Shown: positions 26,269 to 33,966 of the stretch, piece after piece
Position numbering within the stretch: position 1 is the first letter of the stretch
How the letters are laid out: every line of letters starts with the position of its first letter
NCBI RefSeq assembly: GCF_014640315.1
Contig: NZ_BMGS01000007.1
Span: 248,001-312,000 of the forward strand
Origin: Hymenobacter glacieicola
GTDB taxonomy: Bacteria > Bacteroidota > Bacteroidia > Cytophagales > Hymenobacteraceae
Reading direction: 5' to 3'
Length of the DNA stretch: 64,000 nucleotides
Notes under the pieces: generated by a model
Databases searched by the model: none
What the model saw: only the letters and a program-made list of their open reading frames with translations
What the model was told of the DNA's origin: nothing
Translations under genes and position numbers: made by a program

Positions 26269-26682
26269 TTGCTCTTGCAAACCGTTCCCTATTCCCTCCC
26301 CCGATTTGTTGGCTGCTTTTTACTGGCCGTGCTACTGAGCAACTGCGGGCACGCCTTACCCGACTTCCCTGGCTTTGACTCCGTGGCCTGGCGCAAGGAT
26401 GCTTACGGGTGCCAGAGCCAGCGGGCGACACTGGTACCCATTCTGGAAAAGCACCGGAATGAGCTGTATGGCGCCCGACTTAACGACGTCACTGCCCTGC
26501 TTGGTCACCCGGATGAAGAGGAATTAGGCGAGCAAAGCGACAAAGTATACGTTTACTACGTGGCTGCTGGCCAACAATGTACCCCTGGACATCCTCGCTC
26601 CACCCGCTCTCGGGTCCTGCTTCGTAGCGGGGCTACCGGCACCATCACCGAAGTAATTTTACCAGTAGTTACGTCTAAATAA
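26269..26682 (+). CDS. Small predicted lipoprotein, BamE/SmpA-like pattern
   Basis: A 137-residue protein with a hydrophobic leader ending LLSNC (Cys26), so probably lipid-modified. The mature part has two Cys (YGCQ, QQCT) and the pattern LNDVTALLGHPDEEE followed by VYVYYVAAG, which resembles the small alpha+beta BamE/SmpA domain, though the match is weak. The start is TTG at 26269 (a second TTG is at 26275); no ATG is in frame before the hydrophobic segment. It is divergent from the L,D-transpeptidase-like gene. Function unknown. Confidence 0.65.
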   Translation: MLLQTVPYSLPRFVGCFLLAVLLSNCGHALPDFPGFDSVAWRKDAYGCQSQRATLVPILEKHRNELYGARLNDVTALLGHPDEEELGEQSDKVYVYYVAAGQQCTPGHPRSTRSRVLLRSGATGTITEVILPVVTSK

Positions 26683-26765
26683 AGTATAATTATTCTCCTA
26701 CATCCGGCTGTATTTGCCGGAAAGGCAACTCTAGCTTCTGCCTAATTTCAGCCTCTGTAGCCAGT

Positions 26766-26810
26766 AAAGCACAAGGCCGCTCCATGTAGTATGGAGCGGC
26801 CTTGTGCTTT
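26766..26810. terminator. Bidirectional hairpin terminator
   Basis: Perfect 20-bp stem, arms 26766-26785 and 26791-26810, 5-nt loop, with AAAG and CTTT at the base. It lies between convergent genes ending at 26682 and 26850. Confidence 0.88.
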
Positions 26811-26849
26811 GTAATGATCTGCAAAAAACCAGCTAGTAGAAAAGAGGGT

Positions 26850-27257
26850 TTAGCCCAATCCACCTTCGTTGGAATTAGCGGGTGGAGTAGGCGACGAGTC
26901 TCGCTTTTGCTCCTCCCGGAAAAGGCTTAACTGAGAGGGAGTCAGAATACGACCACACTCAGCCTCGTACTGCGCTTCGAGTTCGGCAATTTTGGCGGTG
27001 CGCTGCTGGCTATCCTCCACGTATTGCCACTGAATTTCCTCTAAACGAGCAAGCTTGACTTTGTTAACCTCGCGTAGCTTGATGAACTGAGCCTCATTTA
27101 AGTGCAATTGTGCACTCATCTGCCGGGTTATTTCATCAACTCGCTCAACCGAAGGGTCAGTGTCTCCGGGCCGCTCTGCATACCGGTCCCGGCGCTGGGC
27201 AAGAGCGGCGGAACTCAACGAAGCAACAAGTAAAAAAGTGAGTAGTATGGTTTTCAT
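26850..27257 (-). CDS. Spy/CpxP-like periplasmic helical protein (paralogue 1)
   Basis: A 135-residue secreted protein with a clear signal peptide (MKTILLTFLLVASLSSAALA, cut before QRR). The mature chain is almost entirely charged helix, with ITRQMSAQLHLNEAQFIKL, VNKVKLARLEEIQ, then AELEAQYEAECGRILTPSQL and a disordered Pro/Ser/Gly tail. The helix-hairpin pattern with LxxxQ and ILTPxQL is that of LTXXQ/Spy-CpxP family proteins, which act as periplasmic chaperones or stress sensors in other bacteria. Two related proteins lie at 41168-41527 and 41723-42091. Role here is inferred from pattern only. Confidence 0.75.
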   Translation of the reverse strand: MKTILLTFLLVASLSSAALAQRRDRYAERPGDTDPSVERVDEITRQMSAQLHLNEAQFIKLREVNKVKLARLEEIQWQYVEDSQQRTAKIAELEAQYEAECGRILTPSQLSLFREEQKRDSSPTPPANSNEGGLG

Positions 27258-27464
27258 ATGAAAACGGGTAATCGTGCAGGAATGAAAGTGCTGGTGTTGG
27301 ATAAACGAATCTTGTTAAAGAAAAATTCAGCTCAACCGCACTCTTTTGTTTGTACAAATATATACAAATTTAAGCACAACAACTTCGGCTAATATTTTTT
27401 TTGTATAAGTATTTATAAGAATAAACATGTTTATAATTCTACTCCTATATAGCTGTATAAAGAG

Positions 27465-27491
27465 TAAAGCCAGCCTAATAGGCTGGCCTTA
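27465..27491 (-). terminator. Hairpin after the DUF4199 gene
   Basis: TAAAGCCAGCC (27465-27475) pairs with GGCTGGCCTTA (27481-27491) with one wobble; loop of five. It is 26 nt past the stop of the minus-strand DUF4199 gene, in an AT-rich stretch (27300-27460) that otherwise holds nothing recognisable. Confidence 0.7.
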
Positions 27492-27517
27492 CTAGTGCTT
27501 CACTAAAAACTCTCGGG

Positions 27518-27991
27518 TTACTCAATTTCAGTAACAGGCTTATGGTCAGGGCTTTTATAGTACTGCATAGCCACCAGCGAGATAATTACGCCCGACATGG
27601 CTCCTTGCAGGATGATGGCCAAGAAGGCAATGGTTACCGACAAATCGAATCCAAACAGGTCCTGAGCCCGGATTCCGTCCATAATGTTGCGGTTTAGTAC
27701 GCCAGCATACAGGATAAAGAAGAAGGCAAAAATCACTGAAGCCACAATGGCCGTGATAATACCAGTGCCAAAACCATGTAAATAAGGCATCCGGTCTTGC
27801 CGGAACCGCTTGTAGTTTACGATAGCCAGGCAGATGCCAACGGCCAGGATGACTCCATTAAGAAAACTAAACTCAATACGTTCCGACAAGCCTGTTAGGG
27901 AAGCAATCAGAAAGTATAAAATCATGCCGCCAGCCGTGAACAGGCCGTAGCGAATGCCATTCGTTTCGGGGGTAATGCGTGATGCTGCCAT
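27518..27991 (-). CDS. DUF4199 domain membrane protein
   Basis: A 157-residue integral membrane protein with four predicted helices: about 15-37, 43-59, 72-97 and 115-141. DUF4199 (PF13858) is a Bacteroidota-specific family of unknown function, and the plan (YGLFTAGGMILYFLI opening, RMPYLHGFGTGIITA in the middle, long last helix followed by a Lys/Pro/Glu tail) fits. The ATG start is immediately in front of the first helix. It is divergent from the ABC-F gene. Confidence 0.85.
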   Translation of the reverse strand: MAASRITPETNGIRYGLFTAGGMILYFLIASLTGLSERIEFSFLNGVILAVGICLAIVNYKRFRQDRMPYLHGFGTGIITAIVASVIFAFFFILYAGVLNRNIMDGIRAQDLFGFDLSVTIAFLAIILQGAMSGVIISLVAMQYYKSPDHKPVTEIE

Positions 27992-28291
27992 ACAATGAAA
28001 GAATCCAAGGTGAGTGAAGAAGGAACGGTAGAGGGTAAGGCCCCGGGAACTACGGGTAGCGGGAGTTCTGTTTTCCCTGTGCTGCCGGCCCGGCTGTCTT
28101 CCATCAGTTACTTTTTATACCGTATTGTTTGGCAGCTGGTTGTGTATTCGGTTTGCTTTTTTTTCTAATCTGGTTCATTCCGGAATATGTATCCCGGCGG
28201 GCAGTGGCATTTTGCGTATTTTTGCGCGCCAATGCCAGCAGCTCCCCCTGCTACCGCGTTGTTCCAGTAAGTTTCTCCGCACACATTTGAT
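27992..28291. other. Intergenic region between DUF4199 and ABC-F genes
   Basis: 300 nt between divergent starts. The right part has a T-rich run (28154-28166) and a promoter box at 28217-28224. Nothing else was recognised; a 60-codon open frame on the minus strand has no coding character. Confidence 0.5.
28217..28224 (+). promoter_or_regulatory. Bacteroidota -7 box for the ABC-F gene
   Basis: TATTTTTG, an exact TAnnTTTG match, 67 nt upstream of the ATG at 28292. Confidence 0.45.
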
Positions 28292-29914
28292 ATGATCAGC
28301 ACCTCCAACGTAAGCCTGCGCTACGGCAAGCGCGTATTGTTCGAAGACGTTACGATTAAATTCATGCCCGGCAACGTGTATGGCCTGATTGGGGCCAACG
28401 GCGCGGGCAAATCTACTTTTCTAAAAATCCTGTCCGGGGAAATTGAGGCCAACACGGGCTCGGTTGACATGCCTAAGGGCGCGCGCCTGTCGGTGCTGAA
28501 GCAGGACCAGTTTGCCGCCGATGCTTTTCCGGTGTTGCAGACGGTGATTATGGGCCACCAGCGCCTGTGGAAGGTGATGGAGGAGAAAGATGCCCTATAC
28601 GCCAAAGCCGACTTCTCGGACGCTGACGGGGAGCGGGCCGCCGCTTTGGAAGGCGAGTTTGCCGATTTGGAAGGCTGGAACGCCGAGTATGAAGCCGCGG
28701 AGCTACTCTCCGGCCTGGGTATTTCGGAAGACAAGCACCAAACCCTCATGGGTGACTTGGGTACCTCCGATAAAGTGCGCGTACTGCTGGCTCAGGCCCT
28801 GTTTGGTAACCCCGACGTGCTGCTGCTGGACGAACCCACGAACGGCCTCGACGCCGAAACCGTGCTGTGGCTGGAAAACTTCCTGGATTCTTTCCAGAAC
28901 ACGGTAATTGTAGTTAGCCACGACCGTCACTTCCTCGACGCGGTGTGTAACTACATGGCCGACCTGGACTTCTCGAAAATCACGATGTACCCGGGCAACT
29001 ACTCGTTCTGGTACGAGTCCTCGCAGCTGGCCCTGCGCCAGCGCCAGGAAGTGAATAAAAAGACCGAGGACAAGCGCAAGGAGCTCGAAGAGTTCGTGCG
29101 CCGCTTCTCGGCCAACGCGTCCAAGTCCAAGCAGGCTACTTCGCGCCAGAAGCTGCTCCAGAAGCTTACCTTGGAGGAAATCAAGCCTTCGTCGCGCAAG
29201 TACCCGTACATTGCCTTCAAAGCGGAGCGCGAGGCGGGCAACCAGCTGCTGACGGTAGATAACCTGAGCAAGTCGGTGGATGGTCAGACCATTTTCCGCA
29301 ACGTGTCCTTCTCGCTTGACAAAAAGGACAAGGTAGCCATCATCAGCCGCGACGACCGGGCTGCTTCCCTCCTATTCGACATCCTGTTCAACGAAACCAA
29401 GCCGGATACCGGGGATTTCAAGTGGGGCACGACGATTACGCCGAGCTACTTTCCCAAGGAAAACACGGAGTTCTTCAATACCGACCTGAACCTGGTGGAC
29501 TGGTTGCGCCAGTACAGCACGGAAAAGGACGAGTCGTTTATCCGGGGCTTCCTGGGCCGGATGCTGTTTTCGGGTGAGGAGTCGCAGAAAAAGTCCAACG
29601 TATTAAGCGGGGGCGAAAAGGTACGCTGCATGCTTTCCAAGATGATGATGGAAGGCGGCAACGTGCTGGTACTCGACGACCCAACCAACCACCTGGATCT
29701 GGAAAGCATCACGGCCCTGAACAACTCCCTGCGAGACTTTAGCGGCACCCTGGTTTTTGCTTCTCACGACTTGCAGGTAGTGGAAACCGTAGCCAACCGC
29801 ATTATTGAGCTGACGCCGGACGGTATCATTGACCGCCGCATGAGTTACGAAGAGTACTTGGCCGATGAGAATATTAAAGCGCAACGCCAGCGCATGTATC
29901 AGTTGGTTTCGTAG
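28292..29914 (+). CDS. ABC-F family ATPase, YbiT-like, with one degenerate ATP site
   Basis: A 540-residue soluble protein with two ABC domains and no membrane segment; ABC-F proteins act on the ribosome. NBD1 has an intact Walker A (GANGAGKST, Lys40) and Walker B with catalytic Glu (LLLDEPTN, Glu181), but its signature is replaced by LGTSD (156-160). A charged linker with Arg/Lys/Gln (245-300) lies between domains. NBD2 has an intact LSGGE (438-442), but its Walker A is SRDDRAAS (352-359, no Lys) and the catalytic Glu is Asp463 (LDDPTNHLD). All losses fall in one composite site. Family resemblance is to YbiT-like proteins of Bacteroidota. The outer-membrane protein gene follows after 18 nt. 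Confidence 0.9.
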   Translation: MISTSNVSLRYGKRVLFEDVTIKFMPGNVYGLIGANGAGKSTFLKILSGEIEANTGSVDMPKGARLSVLKQDQFAADAFPVLQTVIMGHQRLWKVMEEKDALYAKADFSDADGERAAALEGEFADLEGWNAEYEAAELLSGLGISEDKHQTLMGDLGTSDKVRVLLAQALFGNPDVLLLDEPTNGLDAETVLWLENFLDSFQNTVIVVSHDRHFLDAVCNYMADLDFSKITMYPGNYSFWYESSQLALRQRQEVNKKTEDKRKELEEFVRRFSANASKSKQATSRQKLLQKLTLEEIKPSSRKYPYIAFKAEREAGNQLLTVDNLSKSVDGQTIFRNVSFSLDKKDKVAIISRDDRAASLLFDILFNETKPDTGDFKWGTTITPSYFPKENTEFFNTDLNLVDWLRQYSTEKDESFIRGFLGRMLFSGEESQKKSNVLSGGEKVRCMLSKMMMEGGNVLVLDDPTNHLDLESITALNNSLRDFSGTLVFASHDLQVVETVANRIIELTPDGIIDRRMSYEEYLADENIKAQRQRMYQLVS

Positions 29915-29932
29915 TTACGTTCTAGCAGGAAT

Positions 29933-30706
29933 ATGAAACGACTTCTGTTCTTACTGCTTATGGGGGGGGCCAGCCTTGGGTTGGCCCCTACCGTTTCGGC
30001 CCAGGTGACGGACACGACCCGTACCGTGAAGCCCCAATTGAACACGGCCCCGCCTGGCTCCGCTCCTGCCCCGGCGCGGACCCCACCGCCCGTGTACCAA
30101 CCCACGCCCACACCTCCCACTGAGCCGGTGCAACCGGGCGTTCCAGCCTCCAACGCCCCCTTCGACCCCAACCGCCCCTCCGGCCTTGACCTGCCCCAGC
30201 GGCCCGGCGTAGCGGCCCCCGAGCTCCCGATGCGGCGCTACTTTCTGTATAGCAACTTTGGCTTGGGCTTCAGCAGCCTCTACGGGTTCAACCAGTTTAG
30301 CGCCAGCTTAGCGCCGGCCATTGGCTACCGGGTATCCAAGCGGTTCGCCATCGGTCCGGGCATCTCCTACGCCTATAACAGCTACTCCGCGCGGGGTTAT
30401 GAGAGCATCAAAACAAATAGCCTGGGCCTCAAAGGCTTTGCGCAGTTTATCGTGTTCGACCAGTTCTTCCTGCACGGCGAGTACGAGGTGACCAAGGCTG
30501 AAGTCTTGTATCAGGACCAGTCTACTGGCCAGTTGTTTAAAGGCGACCTCACGGTGAAAACGCCTCTGGCTGGTGCGGGCTACCGCCAGCAAATCGGGGA
30601 CCGGGCCGCCGCTGATATTGTGGTGCTGTACAACTTCAATGATGGCATCAATGACATATACGGGCAACCCGTTATCCGTTTCAGCTTCCTGTTTGATTTG
30701 AAATAG
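29933..30706 (+). CDS. Predicted outer-membrane beta-barrel-like protein with Pro-rich linker
   Basis: A 257-residue secreted protein. Signal peptide at 1-24 (ending PTVSA-Q), then a Pro/Thr-rich, probably disordered stretch at about 30-95 (TPPPVYQPTPTPPTEP), then an aromatic, Gly-rich part (100-257) with alternating strands such as FLYSNFGLGFSSLYGF and AIGPGISYAYNSYSA, ending in a C-terminal aromatic strand IRFSFLFDLK, as expected of a small 8-stranded barrel. The role is unknown. It lies 18 nt after the ABC-F gene on the same strand and shares its terminator, so the two are likely co-transcribed although functionally unlike. Confidence 0.75.
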   Translation: MKRLLFLLLMGGASLGLAPTVSAQVTDTTRTVKPQLNTAPPGSAPAPARTPPPVYQPTPTPPTEPVQPGVPASNAPFDPNRPSGLDLPQRPGVAAPELPMRRYFLYSNFGLGFSSLYGFNQFSASLAPAIGYRVSKRFAIGPGISYAYNSYSARGYESIKTNSLGLKGFAQFIVFDQFFLHGEYEVTKAEVLYQDQSTGQLFKGDLTVKTPLAGAGYRQQIGDRAAADIVVLYNFNDGINDIYGQPVIRFSFLFDLK

Positions 30707-30720
30707 TCATAGAAAAGAAA

Positions 30721-30762
30721 ACACAAAAAAGCCTGCCTCATATGAGGCAGGCTTTTTTGTGT
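30721..30762 (+). terminator. Terminator after the ABC-F/outer-membrane gene pair
   Basis: Perfect 20-bp stem, arms 30721-30740 and 30743-30762, with A6 and T6 tracts at the base. It lies 15 nt past the stop codon and also faces the convergent small gene at 30809. Confidence 0.92.
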
Positions 30763-30808
30763 TTTTCGGACTAAAGAATTCCACTACCAAGTGGAATGAC
30801 GAAGCTAG

Positions 30809-30979
30809 TTATACTACCCGCCCGCCGCGGATAACACGCAGCAGAATGGCGATGATGGCAATAACAAGCAGAATGTGAATCAGGCTGTTGCCTTGGATAC
30901 CGGTTCCGAGTACACCGAAGAAGCCCAGGGCCCAAATGATGATCAGAATGACGGCGATGATATACAGTAGGTTACCCAT
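30809..30979 (-). CDS. lmo0937-family small membrane protein
   Basis: A 56-residue protein with two hydrophobic helices. The N-terminus MGNLLYIIAVILIIIWALGF and the Gly-rich turn GVLGTGIQGN followed by LIHILLVIAIIAILLRVI are characteristic of the lmo0937 family of short, often stress-induced membrane proteins of unknown function. The ATG at 30977-30979 is taken as start; an 18-codon upstream extension in the same frame lacks family resemblance. It is converging on the outer-membrane protein gene. Confidence 0.82.
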   Translation of the reverse strand: MGNLLYIIAVILIIIWALGFFGVLGTGIQGNSLIHILLVIAIIAILLRVIRGGRVV

Positions 30980-31317
30980 GATGAGAGGAGAGAGTTGGTG
31001 AAAGGTTAGGGAGAGTTCAGAGACAGAAACCATGTATCTGGGTGAGAACTTGGTTAGGGCTGCATCTGCGGTTTTGTACGCTGGCGTTATGAAAAAAGGT
31101 TTATCAGATATTCATATTTTTTTTCTGGTTTACATAGCTCGGCTATAAAAACCGCCTTTAAACGCCGCTTGGCCTATTTTAAGCAGTTAAAAATAAAGTA
31201 TAGAAATAACCAAATGTCCTAATTCAACATTGAGGCGCTCCGCTTTCCGTGTAGCTTTGCGCCGCTCCAGGAGCCGGTCAGGCTCCCGGGCTTCCTCCCC
31301 ACCCAACCTCATTTCTT
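30980..31317. other. AT-rich intergenic region upstream of the 3-hydroxyacyl-CoA dehydrogenase
   Basis: About 340 nt between divergent genes. It is clearly more AT-rich than its surroundings, with T runs near 31118-31131 and A-rich tracts around 31185-31210. It contains the promoter of the right-hand gene; no small ORF or structured RNA was recognised. Confidence 0.5.
31230..31259 (+). promoter_or_regulatory. Full Bacteroidota promoter upstream of the dehydrogenase
   Basis: -33 TTG at 31230-31232 and -7 TAGCTTTG at 31252-31259, with 19 nt between them, the usual spacing. The -7 box lies 58 nt before the ATG at 31318. Confidence 0.6.
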
Positions 31318-32208
31318 ATGCTTAACGTTGCCGTTATTGGCTCGGGCACTATGGGCAATGGCATTGCCCACGTATTCGCCCAGCACGGGTTTCCCGTGGC
31401 TCTTATTGATATCAACCAGCCGGCTCTTGACAAAGGAGTGGCCACCATTGGGAAAAACCTGGACCGGCAGGTGGCAAAGGGCGCACTTACCGACGCCGAC
31501 AAAACCGCTACCCTCGGCCGCCTGACTACCTACACAAGCGTAGCTGAGGGTGTGCGCAACGCCGATTTAGTGGTGGAAGCAGCCACGGAAAACGTAGAGC
31601 TGAAGCTGAACATCTTCCGAGAACTGGACCAGCACGCGCCGGCCGCCGCCATCCTGGCTTCTAACACTTCCTCAATTTCCATTACCAAAATTGCCGCCGT
31701 CACCAAGCGCCCCGACAAAGTAATCGGGATGCACTTCATGAACCCGGTGCCGGTGATGAAGCTGGTGGAAGTAATTCGGGGCTACGCTACTTCTGACGAG
31801 GTAACGGCTCGCATCATGGCACTTTCGCAGGAACTGGGCAAAACTCCTACCGAAGTAAACGACTACCCCGGCTTTGTGGCCAACCGCATTCTGATGCCCA
31901 TGATAAACGAGGCTATTTACAGCCTGTACGAAGGGGTAGCCGGGGTAGAAGAAATTGACACGGTAATGAAGCTAGGCATGGCTCACCCCATGGGTCCCTT
32001 GCAGCTCGCCGACTTCATTGGGCTGGACGTGTGCCTGGCCATTCTGCGGGTACTGCACGAGGGCTTGGGCAACCAGAAGTACGCCCCGTGCCCGCTGCTG
32101 GTGAACATGGTAACGGCCGGCCGGCTGGGCGTCAAGTCCGGGGAAGGCTTTTATTCCTGGACCCACGGTAGCAAAGAGCTGGTGCTGGCCGAGCGTTTCC
32201 GCAAATAA
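31318..32208 (+). CDS. hbd: 3-hydroxybutyryl-CoA dehydrogenase family enzyme
   Basis: NAD(P)-dependent oxidation/reduction of 3-hydroxyacyl-CoA (acetoacetyl-CoA to 3-hydroxybutyryl-CoA in the best-known members). Length 296 residues, standard for the stand-alone enzyme. The Rossmann motif is VIGSGTMGNGIAH (6-18). The catalytic His is in IGMHFMNPVPVMKLVE (about 138-153), paired with a Glu, and the C-terminal 3HCDH domain begins at GFVANRILMPMINEAI. It is a single-gene unit between a promoter and a terminator. Together with icmF (52111-55590) it points to short- and branched-chain acyl-CoA metabolism. Confidence 0.94.
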   Translation: MLNVAVIGSGTMGNGIAHVFAQHGFPVALIDINQPALDKGVATIGKNLDRQVAKGALTDADKTATLGRLTTYTSVAEGVRNADLVVEAATENVELKLNIFRELDQHAPAAAILASNTSSISITKIAAVTKRPDKVIGMHFMNPVPVMKLVEVIRGYATSDEVTARIMALSQELGKTPTEVNDYPGFVANRILMPMINEAIYSLYEGVAGVEEIDTVMKLGMAHPMGPLQLADFIGLDVCLAILRVLHEGLGNQKYAPCPLLVNMVTAGRLGVKSGEGFYSWTHGSKELVLAERFRK

Positions 32209-32231
32209 CCCAGCCTCGCCCGAAGCAGGTA

Positions 32232-32270
32232 GCAACGGCCCTTTCCGATACGCTCGGGGAGGGCCGTTGC
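32232..32270 (+). terminator. Terminator after hbd
   Basis: GCAACGGCCCT (32232-32242) pairs with AGGGCCGTTGC (32260-32270); the loop is 17 nt and the downstream T content is low, so termination strength is uncertain. Confidence 0.7.
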
Positions 32271-32351
32271 GGTTGGGCTTGCCTGAAACCTTTGGCGCCG
32301 AAATTCGCTTATAGAGGTTCAATTTTGCCTTCGACTCTTACTACGATATCA

Positions 32352-32897
32352 ATGGAACAAGCCACATTTGGCGGCGGCTGCTTTTGGTGCACCGAAGCCG
32401 TATTTCAGAACCTGAACGGGGTGCAGAAGGTAGTATCGGGCTACACGGGCGGACGCATCGCCAGCCCTACCTATAAGGAAGTGTGCAGCGGGCTGACTGG
32501 CCACAACGAGGTTATCCAGATTACGTTCGACCCGGCCGTTATCAGCTACCAAGAGCTGCTAGAGGTATTCTGGAAAACCCACGACCCGACTACCCTTAAC
32601 CGCCAGGGCAACGACACTGGCACGCAGTACCGCTCGGGCATCTATACCCACAACGAGGAGCAGCAGCGCACGGCTGAAGCCTACAAGCAGCAGCTGACGG
32701 CAGCCAATGCCTTCGATGGCCCCATTACCACCGAAATTCTGCCCCTCACGGTGTTCTACCCCGCCGAGGCCTACCACCAGAACTACTACAACCTGAACGG
32801 CTCCCAGCCCTACTGCCAGTTTGTGGTGAAAAGCAAAGTGGACAAGGTGAAAGCCGTGTTCGGCGACAAGCTCAAGGCCGAAGCCCGCACGTACTAG
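32352..32897 (+). CDS. msrA: Peptide-methionine (S)-S-oxide reductase MsrA
   Basis: Reduces methionine-S-sulfoxide in proteins and free methionine. From the ATG at 32352 the product is 181 residues, a normal MsrA size, opening MEQATFGGGCFWC with the catalytic Cys10 and a neighbouring Cys13. Other conserved segments are VVSGYTGG, FDPAVISYQELL, FWKTHDPTTLNRQGNDTGTQ (with the substrate-contact GNDxGTQYRS) and AYHQNYYNLN. An in-frame TTG-type extension upstream is not family-like. No signal peptide, so cytoplasmic. No MsrB neighbour is present. Confidence 0.95.
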   Translation: MEQATFGGGCFWCTEAVFQNLNGVQKVVSGYTGGRIASPTYKEVCSGLTGHNEVIQITFDPAVISYQELLEVFWKTHDPTTLNRQGNDTGTQYRSGIYTHNEEQQRTAEAYKQQLTAANAFDGPITTEILPLTVFYPAEAYHQNYYNLNGSQPYCQFVVKSKVDKVKAVFGDKLKAEARTY

Positions 32898-32911
32898 CGT
32901 GCGGCCTAGCC

Positions 32912-32962
32912 TTAACAAGCAGAGCCCGCCCTGATGTTGTCAGGGCGGGCTCTGCTTGTTAA
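32912..32962. terminator. Bidirectional hairpin terminator
   Basis: Perfect 22-bp stem, arms 32912-32933 and 32941-32962, loop ATGTTGT. It lies between msrA (ends 32897) and the convergent gene ending at 33011. Confidence 0.9.
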
Positions 32963-33010
32963 CGGGCAACCCGTTGGGGCCTGGCGGCACGTAGCCAGGC
33001 GCGGCGGCGG

Positions 33011-33817
33011 TTACTGCTGCTCCTTCAAGTCAATCTGGAAGGGGCCATGTTCGCGGCCGATGGCGTAGAACAGGGCTACCTGGTTCATGAGGGTGCGCGC
33101 GTACAGGTCGAGGGCGCGGGTTTCCAGAATTTGGTTGTTTTTCACGATGATAAAGCTGACCAGCTCGCCGGGGTAGGCGCCATCTTCGCCCAGGGGCGGA
33201 ATAGCCTCGAAGGGCGAGTGCGACTTTACCGGGATGAACTCGTGCTTGGGCAGTTCCATCAACGTTTTCTCCCCGTACGGGATAAAGCCTTTCAGGTGCG
33301 AGTAACGGTAGTTCGGATTCCAGACCCAGCTGCCGTTAAAGATGTAGTACTCATCGGTGCCCAGGCGCAGGAAATCCCGCAGGGAAACGTTGACGCCCAC
33401 GCGCCAGTTGGTGCGCTCCTCCAGGTTCTGCTGAATAAGGGCGAGGCGGGTAGGGTCCGCTACATCGGTCAGACTCTGGGTCAGCCGGGCGTGTATAACC
33501 AGTTCGCAGCCGGCATACAGGTTTAGCAGTTGCTGGCGCCAGGCGTTCTGGGCGCCCAGTTGGTAGGCATCAGCCCGGCTAAACTCAAAGAAGTTGTGGG
33601 TGTAGGGGCCGGCAATGGCTACCCCGTCGCGGCCGTTGGGCTCGGCCCACTCCACCAGAAAGCAGGGCCGGGTACGCCCGTCAACCCAGGGCAGCTCCCG
33701 GTTAAAGGCCACGCGCGTTTGCACCAGCTCGGGGTCAATGTTTAATTCCTGGGCTACGTAGTCGCGAACTTCGTCGCGGGCCTGGGCCGCGGACACTACT
33801 GATTTAAGGGAACTCAT
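33011..33817 (-). CDS. Conserved hypothetical cytoplasmic protein
   Basis: A 268-residue protein with no signal peptide, membrane helix or recognised catalytic motif. It is rich in aromatic residues in the middle (YYIFNGSWVWNPNYRYSHL) and ends in an amphipathic helix (LDLYARTLMNQVALFYAIG). The N-terminal helix contains Asp/Glu/Arg residues (ARDEVRDYVAQEL). A TTG codon directly precedes the ATG at 33815-33817; the ATG is preferred. It is on the same strand as dapD, which lies 150 nt upstream but with a terminator in between, so it is probably transcribed separately. No function can be offered. Confidence 0.75.
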   Translation of the reverse strand: MSSLKSVVSAAQARDEVRDYVAQELNIDPELVQTRVAFNRELPWVDGRTRPCFLVEWAEPNGRDGVAIAGPYTHNFFEFSRADAYQLGAQNAWRQQLLNLYAGCELVIHARLTQSLTDVADPTRLALIQQNLEERTNWRVGVNVSLRDFLRLGTDEYYIFNGSWVWNPNYRYSHLKGFIPYGEKTLMELPKHEFIPVKSHSPFEAIPPLGEDGAYPGELVSFIIVKNNQILETRALDLYARTLMNQVALFYAIGREHGPFQIDLKEQQ

Positions 33818-33890
33818 CAAGAATAGAATCGGGGGGGATTGAAGCGGGGAAACTACCCACCGCAGCGCAATATCCTGTATCTGGCCGTGG

Positions 33891-33925
33891 AAAAAAAGTA
33901 CCCTGGCACAACGTGCGCAGGGTAC
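33891..33925 (-). terminator. Terminator after dapD
   Basis: On the minus strand, GTACCCTG (33918-33925) pairs with CAGGGTAC (33898-33905), an inner GCAC/GTGC extends the stem, and the hairpin is followed by T7 (33891-33897). It lies about 40 nt past the dapD stop. Confidence 0.88.
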
Positions 33926-33966
33926 GTTCGGGAGCAGTTGCCAGCCGAAGCCAGCCGCCTGTGAGG

